Assembly: GCA_036389485.1 (NCBI GenBank)
Contig: DASVPR010000017.1
Location: 38,748 to 102,747 of the forward strand
Length of the DNA stretch: 64,000 nucleotides
Reading direction: 5' to 3'
DNA from: CADCVT01 sp036389485
Lineage (GTDB): Bacteria; Actinomycetota; Thermoleophilia; Solirubrobacterales; Solirubrobacteraceae
Part shown: positions 15,262 through 23,680 of the stretch, piece by piece
How the letters are laid out: every line of letters starts with the position of its first letter
Position numbering within the stretch: position 1 is the first letter of the stretch
Notes under the pieces: model-generated
What the model was told of the DNA's origin: nothing
What the model saw: only the letters and a program-made list of their open reading frames with translations
The model's database searches: none
Made by a program: the position numbers and the translations under genes

Positions 15262-17599
15262 GTGGACGGCCGTCGGGCTCTGCGCCGTCGCCGCGCTCGC
15301 CGCGTGCACCGAGGTCGAAGTGGCGCACAGCGAGCGCAAGCCGTGCAAGGCCGACGACCGGCGCTGCGAGCGCAGCGCCGCGTCCCGACCAGCACCGCGC
15401 AGCACGACGCCGGCGCGGCAGGCGAGCGGCGGGTACGCCGATCCGTCGCGCGACCTCGGCGCCGGCTCGCCGAGCTGCCGCCATGCGCTGCGCGCGCGCG
15501 AGCGCGCGAACTGCCGCCGCTCCGGCTCGATCGCCCACCGCTACCCGATCAGCGCCTACGGGTTCGACGTGCGCGTCGGCTTCTCGCTGACCGACATGGG
15601 CGACAGCTTCCTCGGCGCGCTGCAGAACGTCGCCGCGCTGATCTGGATGGGCCTGGTCTACCTGCTCAAGGCTGTCCTCCTGCTGCTCGAGTGGGCGTTC
15701 TCGCTCGACCTGACCGCCCGCGGGATGCCCGAGGCACGCCGAACGCTCGCCGACCTCCACCAGCGGGCGTTCGGCGAGCCGTGGCTCCTCGCCGCTCTTT
15801 CCGTGGCGGCGCTGTGGGGCATCTGGCGCGGCCTCGTCCAGCGCCGCACGACCCAGACGCTCGCCGGGCTCGCCGCGACGGTCGGCCTGATGATCGCCGC
15901 GCTCGTCGTGATCTCGCAGCCGCAGGCGACGGTCGGCGAAGCGGCGCGGCTTTCGAACGACGCCGGCACTGCGGTGCTCGCGGCGTCTCGCGGCGTCGAC
16001 GTCGGCCAGCCGCGCCAGGCGATGGCCGCAGCGCTCGCCGACGTGTTCGACGCGACGATCCGCGACCCGTGGTGCGCGCTGGAGTTCGGGTCGGTCGCCT
16101 GGTGCGACGCCCCTGCCCGCTCGGGCTCGAGCGTCACCAACGCAGACGTGTGGCTGGCATATCCCGCGCAGTCGAAGGAGCGCGGCTCGCTCTTCAAGCT
16201 CACCAAGGGCGAGGAGCTCGACACCGGCGATGGGTTGCTCGACCGCGTCCCGGCACCGGGGCCGGTGCGCGACATCGTCGGCCTCGGCGGCGACGACGCG
16301 GATCTGCCCGACGAGGTGCGCGAGCTCACGTCGAAAGAGCCGGAGCGAGTCAAGCTGCAGGAGGCCGGCGGCACGTTCCCCCGCTTCGCGCTACTCGCCG
16401 TCATCGCCGTCGGGCTGCTCGGCGCCGTCGCACTGCTCGGGTACCTAGCCGTCCGGCTGCTGCTGGCGTCGGCGCTGACGCTTCTGCTGCTGCTACTCGC
16501 GCCGGCGATGCTGCTGGCGCCCGCGTTCGGCGACAGCGGCCGGGCGACGTTCATCGCGTGGGCGCGGCGGCTGATCACCGCCATCGCCGCGAAGCTCATC
16601 TACGCCCTCTTTCTCGCCGTGGTGCTCGCCGCCGCGCGGACGTTCACGCGGCTGGGGATCGGCTGGTTCGGCACCTGGCTCGTGCTCGCCGCCTTCTGGT
16701 GGGGCGTGCTGCTCAAGCGCCACGAGATCGTCGGCTTCGTCTCGGCCGGCGCACTGAAGCCCAGCGGCCGCGGGCTCGGCGGCGTGCTCTCGCAGGCGTA
16801 CTACGCGATGGCCCTTACGCGCGGCGCCCGCCACAGCGCACGCACCGCGCTCGGCAGCCCGCGCCGCGCCGCGGGCGAGCTGCGAGATCGGCGAGCGGAG
16901 AGCCGCGCGGCGCGAACGGCCGCAGTCGGCGAGCTCGCCCGCGAGCAGCTCGACGCCCGCGGCGCTCAGGCGCTGCGAGCCGAGCACGGCGTGGCTCGCC
17001 GGCGGGTCGGTCAGCGCGAGGATGCGGCAAGGGAGCTGCGCGCGGTGGACCGCCGCCTCCAGGGCTACGACGAGGCGATCGCCGCGGCGCGGGCGCGCGG
17101 CATCGACGCGCCGAAGCCGACCCGCGAGCAGCAGGCGCTGCTCGATCACCGCGCCCGCCTCCGCGCGACCATCGACGACCCGCAGGTCCGTGGCGCCGAC
17201 GATGTGGTCCGGCACGCCCAGCGCAACCGCGCTGAGGGCCACGACGAGGTCTCCCCGCGCGACCTCGCCGCCTACCGAGCGCGTCGACGCACGGAGGTCG
17301 ACCTGCCGCCGAACCACGAGCGCAACCTGCGCGCGGCCGGCATCGACCCTGACGAGTACGCGCAGGCCGCTCCAGCGCGCCGTGCCGAGCTCATTGGCGT
17401 CGTGCAGCGCCACATCGGCGAGGAGCGCGCCCTGCTCGCAGCGGCCGAGCAGAACAGCGGACGCGGGGCGCCGGCGCGCGCCGCCGAGCAGCTGCTTCCG
17501 AAGGCCGAAGTGCGCCGCCGGACCGCCGAGGAGCGGGCCCGGCTGCGCGAAGAGCGCCGACAGCGCCGGGCTCGAGCCGGCGTCTACCGCCCGCGATGA
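15239..17599 (+). CDS. Polytopic VirB6-like channel protein with charged helical tail
   Basis: A 786-residue protein starting at the ATG at 15239, inside the end of the ATPase gene. It begins with a short hydrophobic segment ending AALAAC, which could be a lipoprotein site. Several membrane helices lie around 130-165 and 190-235, then a strongly hydrophobic block at about 385-500 (LLASALTLLLLLLAPAMLLAP and following). The last 250 residues are a highly charged Arg/Ala/Glu coiled-coil-like tail. That layout of a multi-helix membrane core plus a cytoplasmic helical tail is usual for the VirB6/TrbL-type subunit of Gram-positive transfer systems. Operon position supports it. Confidence 0.7.
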   Translation: MATGRRRRWTAVGLCAVAALAACTEVEVAHSERKPCKADDRRCERSAASRPAPRSTTPARQASGGYADPSRDLGAGSPSCRHALRARERANCRRSGSIAHRYPISAYGFDVRVGFSLTDMGDSFLGALQNVAALIWMGLVYLLKAVLLLLEWAFSLDLTARGMPEARRTLADLHQRAFGEPWLLAALSVAALWGIWRGLVQRRTTQTLAGLAATVGLMIAALVVISQPQATVGEAARLSNDAGTAVLAASRGVDVGQPRQAMAAALADVFDATIRDPWCALEFGSVAWCDAPARSGSSVTNADVWLAYPAQSKERGSLFKLTKGEELDTGDGLLDRVPAPGPVRDIVGLGGDDADLPDEVRELTSKEPERVKLQEAGGTFPRFALLAVIAVGLLGAVALLGYLAVRLLLASALTLLLLLLAPAMLLAPAFGDSGRATFIAWARRLITAIAAKLIYALFLAVVLAAARTFTRLGIGWFGTWLVLAAFWWGVLLKRHEIVGFVSAGALKPSGRGLGGVLSQAYYAMALTRGARHSARTALGSPRRAAGELRDRRAESRAARTAAVGELAREQLDARGAQALRAEHGVARRRVGQREDAARELRAVDRRLQGYDEAIAAARARGIDAPKPTREQQALLDHRARLRATIDDPQVRGADDVVRHAQRNRAEGHDEVSPRDLAAYRARRRTEVDLPPNHERNLRAAGIDPDEYAQAAPARRAELIGVVQRHIGEERALLAAAEQNSGRGAPARAAEQLLPKAEVRRRTAEERARLREERRQRRARAGVYRPR

Positions 17600-18669
17600 C
17601 GCCCGAGCCCAGCCGCAACCGCGCCGCCTCCGTGCTCGCCACCGCGATCTGCGCCCCAGTCACGGCGAAGCTGGTCGCGGCAGGAGCCGCCGCGACCGCC
17701 GCCGTTCTAGGCGCCGCACTACTCCTGCTCGGATGGCTCGCCGTCGTCGCCGGACACAGCAGCGCCGCCTCCTGTTCGCAGCCAGTCGCAAGCCTCCAGG
17801 CCGATGACGTGCCCGCCGAGCTGGTGCCGTTCTTCACCGGCGCGGCGCAGCGCTACGAGCTGGGACCGCGGGGACCGGCCGTCCTCGCCGCCGTCACGAA
17901 GATCGAGTCCGACTTCGGCCGCAACCTCGGCCCGTCGAGCGCCGGCGCGGTCGGCTGGACGCAGTTCATGCCCGCGACCTGGCGCGCCTACGGCGTCGAC
18001 GCCGACGGCGACGGCCGGCGCGACCCGAACACGGCGGCCGACGCGATCTACGCTGCAGCGAACTACCTGAGCGCGAGCGGCGCACCGCGCGACTGGCGCC
18101 GCGCGCTGTTCGCCTACAACCACGCGCACTGGTACGTCGACGACGTCCTCCGCCAGGCCGCGCGATACGAGGTCGAGGGCTGGGAGATCACGGCCGCAGA
18201 CCCGCTCACCGCGGCTTGCACAGACCCGGTTGCGGGCGCGGCGGACGTCGGGGGCACCCGCCGCATCTTCGGCGGCGGACGAATCGTCGCGATCCCCGGA
18301 TTCCCCGGCAGGCGGATCGACGAGCGACTCGTGCCCGACGTGCTGTTCCTTGTCCGCACGTTCAACATCGGCATCACCGAGGGCTATGCGCCGACCGGCC
18401 ACAAGTCCACGGGCGAGCACCCGCTCGGCCTCGCGCTCGACATCGTTCCCGGACGCGGCGGAAGCTGGGATGACATCGATCGCCTCGCCCGCTGGGCGGA
18501 GCCGCGACCGGGCCAACCCCGGCCACCGTGGCGCTGGGTCGGCTACGACGGCGACGCCGACCACGGCCGCGGACACCACCTCCATCTCTCCTGGGACCAC
18601 AGCCCTACGCCGCCGGGCCAGCCGCCGGCTCGGTGGGTCCGGCTCCTCGATCTCGAAGGCGCGCGATGA
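17596..18669 (+). CDS. Double cell-wall hydrolase: lytic transglycosylase plus M15-like peptidase
   Basis: A 357-residue protein with an N-terminal anchor (about 25-52). A lytic-transglycosylase domain follows, with catalytic Glu about 104 in KIESDFG and the flanking GAVGWTQFMPATW and AANYLS motifs. The second domain has the metal-site pattern of LAS-type (M15) peptidases: STGEHPLGLALD supplies His and Asp, and GHHLHLSW supplies the last His. Such proteins open peptidoglycan glycan strands and peptide cross-links so that the mating channel can cross the wall. It overlaps both neighbours by 4 bp. The pairing resembles VirB1/TcpG-type enzymes of Gram-positive conjugation, where the peptide-cleaving partner is usually NlpC/P60 and not M15. 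Confidence 0.8.
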   Translation: MTPEPSRNRAASVLATAICAPVTAKLVAAGAAATAAVLGAALLLLGWLAVVAGHSSAASCSQPVASLQADDVPAELVPFFTGAAQRYELGPRGPAVLAAVTKIESDFGRNLGPSSAGAVGWTQFMPATWRAYGVDADGDGRRDPNTAADAIYAAANYLSASGAPRDWRRALFAYNHAHWYVDDVLRQAARYEVEGWEITAADPLTAACTDPVAGAADVGGTRRIFGGGRIVAIPGFPGRRIDERLVPDVLFLVRTFNIGITEGYAPTGHKSTGEHPLGLALDIVPGRGGSWDDIDRLARWAEPRPGQPRPPWRWVGYDGDADHGRGHHLHLSWDHSPTPPGQPPARWVRLLDLEGAR

Positions 18670-18899
18670 CCCGAAGCCCCGGCGTCGCAGCGCTGCTCGC
18701 GGCTGTCTTCGCTCTTGCGGCCGCGACGCTGGTACTCCATCCACGCGCGGCGGTTCCCGCCGTGGTCCTCTGCGCGTTGCTCCACGCGGCGCGGTATACG
18801 CGCGTCGCGCTCGTCCTCCTCGTCGTGCTCATGATCGCCACGCTCGTCGGTGTCCGCGTGGACGCCGTTCCGCCAGGACCCTGGGGAGGCCAGCGATGA
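18666..18899 (+). CDS. Small membrane protein of transfer operon
   Basis: A 77-residue protein starting at the ATG at 18666, which overlaps the previous stop by 4 bp and the next start by 4 bp. Two or three hydrophobic helices (about 5-27, 29-42, 46-63) with arginines between them suggest an integral membrane protein with a short polar tail. I recognise no family. Its place directly before the coupling protein suggests a membrane partner for it. Confidence 0.6.
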   Translation: MTRSPGVAALLAAVFALAAATLVLHPRAAVPAVVLCALLHAARYTRVALVLLVVLMIATLVGVRVDAVPPGPWGGQR

Positions 18900-20572
18900 C
18901 ACCGCGCGCCGAGGATGCCTCCTCGGAGGTGCCGGTCGGCACGGTCGTGCTCGTCGTCGTGACGCTCGCGGCCGCGGCGGCCGCGGTGCCCGCGTTCGTC
19001 GTCTGGCTCTTCGTGGGCGAGAGCCCGAACGCGACCATCGTCGAGCTCGTACGAGGGTCGGGCCGCCTTGTCGCCGATGGCGCTTGGAAGGATCCCGCCT
19101 CTGCGTTTCCCCGGCGAGTCGCGCAGCAGATGCCGGACGCGACCGGGTGGTGGGGTGGCGCGCTGTGGCTCGTGGCGATCACGGCCGCCGGACTGCTCGC
19201 GGCGTCGCGGCGGCTCGAGCCGCTCGCCGCGAGCAACCGACTCGGGCGGCGAGCCTACGACCTCCGAGGTCGTCGCCCGCGCGCGTGGGCGCGCCCACGC
19301 GATGTGCCATCACTCGTCGTGCGGCGACGCGTGCCGGAGCGCTTCACCCTCGGGATCCTCGACGGGCGGGTACTCGCCGCCGATCGCGAGGCGCACGTCG
19401 CCGTGGTCGCTCCCACGCGATCCGGCAAGACCACGCGATGCGTCATCCCGTGGCTGCTCGAGCACCGCGGCCCCGCCATCGTCACGAGCACGAAGACCGA
19501 TGTCCTCGCGAGCACGGCGGCCTACCGGGGGCGACACGGCAAGGTCCTTGTCTGGAACCCATTCGGCCCAGAGTCCGTGGGCTGGACCCCCCTCGAGCGC
19601 TGCGACGACTGGTCCTGCGCGCTCCAGCGAGCACAGTGGCTCGCCGACGCGATCCAAGAGGGCGAGTCCGAGGTCGCGAGGTACTGGCGGGGCGAAGCCG
19701 CGAAGCTCCTGGCGCCGCTGCTCCACGCCGCCGCGCTGATGCGCACCGGGATCGACACCGTTGTCGACTGGCTCGACCGCCAGGAGATCACGGACCCGCA
19801 GCGAGTGCTCCGCGCGAAGGAGGCGCACGCCGCGAGTCGTCAGCTCAAAGCCGTCGCCGCTCTCGACGACCGCAATCGCGGCACCACCTACATGTCGGCA
19901 GCCTCGCTGCTCGCCGCGTATCGCTTTCCCGAGGTCGCCGCCACCGCCCGAGCAGAACTCACCGCCGACGCCCTCCTCGACGGCACGGCAAACACGCTCT
20001 ACATCGTCGCGTCCGAACGCCACCAGCGGCTCCTGACACCGCTCGTCGTATCGATCCTCTCCGATGTCCTGCACCATGCCGCCGAGCGAAGCAACGCCGG
20101 TAGCGCGCTCCATCCAACGCTGCGGGTGCTCATCGACGAGGCCGCGAACATCGCCCCGCTACGCGACCTTCCAGGTCACCTGTCTCAGGCCGCGGGGCAT
20201 GGCGTGCGCTTCGCGACCGTGTGGCAGTCGATCGCGCAGATGCGAACGCGATACCGCGACGCCGCCGACTCGATCCTCGCGAACTCGACCGCGAAGCTCT
20301 TCATGGGCCCGGTGACCGACGAGACCACCCAGCGTTACCTGACGTCGCTGCTCGGCGACGAGCTCGTGACCACGACGAGTCGCACCCGCCGGGCCGGAGG
20401 CGGGCGCACGTCGATCACGGCCAGCGCGACGACGCGCCCGAAGGCGAGCGCAGCCGCACTCCAGCAGCTGCGCCCCGATCGTGCACTCGTCGTAGAAGGC
20501 GCACACCCACCGGCTGTCGTCGGTCTCCGACCGTTCTGGCACGAGTGGCCGGCGGAGCGCCGTCGGCTCTAG
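18896..20572 (+). CDS. VirD4/TraG-type coupling protein
   Basis: A 558-residue ATPase that would recruit the relaxase-DNA complex to the channel. Two N-terminal membrane segments (about 17-42 and 84-103) precede the motor domain. Walker A is APTRSGKTTRC at about 171-181, followed by the STKTDVL segment usual for VirD4/TraG. Walker B is LRVLIDEAANIAPL at about 407-420, followed by TVWQSIAQ, the conserved glutamine motif. It closes the run of overlapping transfer genes that begins at 10547. Confidence 0.9.
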   Translation: MTPRAEDASSEVPVGTVVLVVVTLAAAAAAVPAFVVWLFVGESPNATIVELVRGSGRLVADGAWKDPASAFPRRVAQQMPDATGWWGGALWLVAITAAGLLAASRRLEPLAASNRLGRRAYDLRGRRPRAWARPRDVPSLVVRRRVPERFTLGILDGRVLAADREAHVAVVAPTRSGKTTRCVIPWLLEHRGPAIVTSTKTDVLASTAAYRGRHGKVLVWNPFGPESVGWTPLERCDDWSCALQRAQWLADAIQEGESEVARYWRGEAAKLLAPLLHAAALMRTGIDTVVDWLDRQEITDPQRVLRAKEAHAASRQLKAVAALDDRNRGTTYMSAASLLAAYRFPEVAATARAELTADALLDGTANTLYIVASERHQRLLTPLVVSILSDVLHHAAERSNAGSALHPTLRVLIDEAANIAPLRDLPGHLSQAAGHGVRFATVWQSIAQMRTRYRDAADSILANSTAKLFMGPVTDETTQRYLTSLLGDELVTTTSRTRRAGGGRTSITASATTRPKASAAALQQLRPDRALVVEGAHPPAVVGLRPFWHEWPAERRRL

Positions 20573-20621
20573 CGTTCTGTTGGATGAGCTCCAGCGGCCA
20601 CAAGGTTCATCGCGCGGCCCG

Positions 20622-21362
20622 ATGAGTCAGGACGGCGGAGTCCGACGCGACCTCGACCTCACCGACGCGTGGCGAGCGCAGCGGCTCTTCCAGGACGCCC
20701 TGGAGGCCGTGACGGCGGACGAGACGTCGTATTGGCTCCATCGTCGGGTTCTCTTCGCCCGCGCACATGCGGTACGGATGGCCATGTGCGCGGGTGGTTT
20801 CTTTGACGGCCGGCGACCGCTCCTGTACGCGGTGGCGGTGCGAAATCAGGGCTGCGTGTACCTCGGCGAGACGCTCTCCCGGCGAAGGCTCTGGGACATT
20901 CCGGTTGGAGAGAGCCATCACCTGGCCGCGACCTTCCCGCCCGCGGCGTGGGAGCGGCTCGTCGCCTTGAGGTGGTCCGAGGTAGAGGGCGTGGTGCTCC
21001 CGCCGAGCCCGGGCCTGCATCAGGCCGCCGGGCGTGCACTCGAACGCGAGCTCCACATCCGCCTCCAACCCGAGATGAACATCTGGACGAAGCGCGTCGA
21101 CGGCCGCTGGGGCCGCCGCGCTCTCCGCCCTCTACCGCAGGTCGACGGATTCGACGTCCCGGCTTCGGCCGACGCCGTGGAGGCGACGCTTCGCGACCTG
21201 CTCTGCGCTCCCGCCGACCGCGCCACTCGCGACATGGGACCGGGGCGCATTGTCGTCCCAGGGCTTCTGGACATCACTGAGCACCTGGACCTGGGTGATC
21301 CAGACGGCGTCGATGCGCGAGGGCTCGCGGCCGGGGAGCGACCGCCCGGCCGCGTACCCTGA
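20622..21362 (+). CDS. Hypothetical protein after the coupling protein
   Basis: I use the ATG at 20622 (246 residues); an in-frame ATG also lies at 20580. The protein is soluble with an N-terminal helical part (DAWRAQRLFQDALEAV), a central beta-rich part and a C-terminal region ending in charged turns. It contains an ERELHIRLQPEMNIW segment but no motif I recognise. It lies 49 bp downstream of the coupling protein on the same strand and may be the last gene of the transfer operon, or a first cargo gene. An inverted repeat follows its stop. Confidence 0.5.
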   Translation: MSQDGGVRRDLDLTDAWRAQRLFQDALEAVTADETSYWLHRRVLFARAHAVRMAMCAGGFFDGRRPLLYAVAVRNQGCVYLGETLSRRRLWDIPVGESHHLAATFPPAAWERLVALRWSEVEGVVLPPSPGLHQAAGRALERELHIRLQPEMNIWTKRVDGRWGRRALRPLPQVDGFDVPASADAVEATLRDLLCAPADRATRDMGPGRIVVPGLLDITEHLDLGDPDGVDARGLAAGERPPGRVP

Positions 21363-21374
21363 GTGTCCGCAGCG

Positions 21375-21404
21375 TGGGGCGCAATTCTGAGCGCGGGCGC
21401 CCCA
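21375..21404. terminator. Inverted repeat after transfer operon, possible terminator
   Basis: TGGGGCGC (21375-21382) and its reverse complement GCGCCCCA (21397-21404) can form an 8-bp stem with a 14-base loop right after the stop at 21362. There is no U-run, so it is a possible weak terminator or a protein-binding site for the adjacent RHH protein. Confidence 0.4.
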
Positions 21405-21448
21405 ATGGACGTCGAGACGTCGGGATATCGTGGTACCGTCGCGCGCCA

Positions 21449-21661
21449 GTGCCGTCGCCACGCGTCCCAGGGGCCGACACCGTCAAGGTGCCGATCGGCC
21501 TCCCCAAGGAACAGTACGAGTGGCTCCGGGAATTCGCCTTCCAGCGGCGAATCTCCATGGCGGAGGTCGTTCGTGAGGCCCTCCGTGAGCATCGCCAGCG
21601 GGCCGAGGCGCCGGGCGGCCGGAGGCCCCGGCGGGCGCGGGATTCAGACGGGCGTCGATAG
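21449..21661 (+). CDS. Ribbon-helix-helix DNA-binding protein
   Basis: A protein of about 70 residues if started at the GTG at 21449; the frame also has an ATG at 21374. The core VKVPIGLPKEQYEWLREFAFQRRISMAEVVREALREH is a standard ribbon-helix-helix pattern: one strand then two helices. The tail is arginine-rich. RHH proteins act as dimeric repressors. It lies 64 bp before the methyltransferase gene, so it is a good candidate for controlling the restriction-like operon, for example by delaying it after transfer. The start is uncertain; a TAC-containing -10-like element just upstream of 21449 fits a nearly leaderless mRNA. Confidence 0.65.
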   Translation: MPSPRVPGADTVKVPIGLPKEQYEWLREFAFQRRISMAEVVREALREHRQRAEAPGGRRPRRARDSDGRR

Positions 21662-21725
21662 TGCCGTCCGCAGGGGAACGTATGTTCGTGCGCGATGTGA
21701 TACGACACGCTGAGAGGAGTTCGCC

Positions 21726-23642
21726 GTGGCCGTAGCCGCGGTCCCCGCTGCGCCGGCAACCCGGCGGCGTCCTGCCGTTCCGGTCCATCGCGGGGTCGAC
21801 CTGCAGCTGCCGCCTCACCCTGACGCGCCGGACCCGCTCGATCTCGCCGGGGTACGCGAATGGGTGCGGACGGCGCCGCGGCCGACGGCGATCGACCTCT
21901 TCTGCGGCGCGGGCGGGCTGAGCCTCGGGCTGCGCGACGCGGGGTTCGAGGTGCTCGTCGGCGCCGATAACGACGAGCGGGCGCTCGAGACTCACACGGC
22001 GAACATCGGCGGGCTCAGCTATCGCGACGATCTATCCGATCCCGAGGACTTCCTCGAGCATCTCGCAGCCTGGGGAGTCCGCCAGGTTGACCTCCTCGCG
22101 GGCGGCGTTCCGTGTCAGCCCTTCTCTCGGGCCGGCCGCTCCAAGATCCGAAGCCTGGTGGCCGCCGGGCAGCGCTCGATCGACGATCCGAGGGCCCAGA
22201 TGTGGCGGAGCTTCATCCGCGTGGCCGAGGCGCTCAGGCCCCGCGCCGTCCTCCTCGAGAACGTCCCCGATCTCGCCGTGTGGGATGAGGGCGCGATTCT
22301 CGTGGGCTTCTGCGACTCGCTTCGTGAGCTCGGCTACGCCGTTGACGCAGCGATCCTCAACGCGCATGAGCACGGCGTGCCGCAGCATCGGAGCCGCCTC
22401 TTCGTCGTGGGTCTGCGGCCGGGATTGGAGTTCGACTGGCCAGAGCCGTCGACCACGCGGCCGTCGATCCGCCAGGCGATCGGGGACCTTCCAGCCGTAC
22501 CACCCGCGCAGCGCGAGGAGCGCATCGCATATGGCCGTGCCCGGACTCGGCTTCAGCAGCGACTGCGGCGCGGTGTTGCACGGGCGGAACGCGGGTGGAT
22601 CCATGACCACATCACGCGGGACGTTCGCAAGGACGATGCTGAGGCCTACTCGCTGCTGGGCGAGGGTCAGACCTACAAGGACCTCCCGGCTCGTCTTCAG
22701 CGATACCGCGCGGACATCTTCTCGGACAAGTACAAGCGACTCGAATGGGATGGGCTGAGCCGGTCGATCACGGCGCACATCGCGAAGGACGGATACTGGT
22801 ACATCCACCCGGATCAGCCGCGCACGCTCTCCGTCCGCGAGGCCGCGCGCATCCAGACGTTTCCCGACTGGTTTCGCTTCGCAGGCCAGCCGTCCCTCCG
22901 GTATCGGCAGATCGGGAACGCCGTTCCGCCGCTGCTCGCTGAGGCGATCGGCGCCGAGCTTCAGCGCACACTGACCCGCCCGCCTCGGCGCGGTCGTCCG
23001 CGCGGCACCGGCACGTCATTCAGAACGCTGCTGCTGCGGTGGCATCGTGACAACGCGCGCACTTTTCCGTGGCGGGGTCGCGAGGACCCGTGGCACGTGC
23101 TCATGGCGGAGATGTGCCTTCACCGGACGCGGGCGGATCAGGTGCGCCCGGTCTATGAGGCGCTGCTGCAGATCGCGCCGACCCCCGCGGCGATGGTGGC
23201 GCACTCTCAGGAGGCTCGAGAGGCGATGCGCTCGCTGGGGCTCCGCTGGCGCACGGAGAAGATCATCGAGGTGGCCCGCGTCCTCGTCGAGGAGCATGGG
23301 GGGCAGGTTCCGTCGACCGACGTCGGACTTCTGTCGCTGCCCGGCGTCGGCGACTACGTGGCCAACGCCACGCTCACGTTCGGCTTCGGCCGCCGCGCGG
23401 TGCTGCTGGACACCAACACCGAGCGCATCGTCGGGCGTGTCCGCGGACGGGTCAAGCCCATCAGGTGGCAGCTGAGGCTCGACCTCTACCAGCTGGCCGG
23501 CTCGGACGGAGCGAACGCGGAGTTCAACTACGCGCTCCTCGACCTGGGAGCTCTGGTCTGCCGCGCCGGCACACCCGATTGCACCGGGTGCCCCGTTCGG
23601 CGCCGGTGCGCCACCGGCCGCGGGGACGTGGTCCGGGGGTAG
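21726..23642 (+). CDS. Cytosine-C5 DNA methyltransferase fused to HhH-GPD (MutY/Mig-like) DNA glycosylase
   Basis: 638 residues, starting at the GTG at 21726 behind GAGAGGAG. Residues 1-415 are a complete C5 cytosine methyltransferase: motif I IDLFCGAGG (56-64), PCQ (129-131, catalytic Cys130), ENV (178-180), QxRxR (220-224) and GNAVPP (397-402). Residues 430-638 are a HhH-GPD glycosylase: FPWRGREDPW, the helix-hairpin-helix LLSLPGVGDYVANA, catalytic Asp562 in LLDTN, and an iron-sulfur site C612-x6-C619-x2-C622-x5-C628. The residue after GVGD is Tyr544, where EndoIII has Lys and MutY has Ser. The Mig.Mth T:G glycosylase has Tyr there, as I recall. I infer that the second domain repairs T:G mismatches formed when the methylated base deaminates, in place of a Vsr nuclease. 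Confidence 0.9.
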   Translation: MAVAAVPAAPATRRRPAVPVHRGVDLQLPPHPDAPDPLDLAGVREWVRTAPRPTAIDLFCGAGGLSLGLRDAGFEVLVGADNDERALETHTANIGGLSYRDDLSDPEDFLEHLAAWGVRQVDLLAGGVPCQPFSRAGRSKIRSLVAAGQRSIDDPRAQMWRSFIRVAEALRPRAVLLENVPDLAVWDEGAILVGFCDSLRELGYAVDAAILNAHEHGVPQHRSRLFVVGLRPGLEFDWPEPSTTRPSIRQAIGDLPAVPPAQREERIAYGRARTRLQQRLRRGVARAERGWIHDHITRDVRKDDAEAYSLLGEGQTYKDLPARLQRYRADIFSDKYKRLEWDGLSRSITAHIAKDGYWYIHPDQPRTLSVREAARIQTFPDWFRFAGQPSLRYRQIGNAVPPLLAEAIGAELQRTLTRPPRRGRPRGTGTSFRTLLLRWHRDNARTFPWRGREDPWHVLMAEMCLHRTRADQVRPVYEALLQIAPTPAAMVAHSQEAREAMRSLGLRWRTEKIIEVARVLVEEHGGQVPSTDVGLLSLPGVGDYVANATLTFGFGRRAVLLDTNTERIVGRVRGRVKPIRWQLRLDLYQLAGSDGANAEFNYALLDLGALVCRAGTPDCTGCPVRRRCATGRGDVVRG

Positions 23643-23680
23643 TCCGCGCTACGGACGGCCGTACCAGGACAATCTACGGC

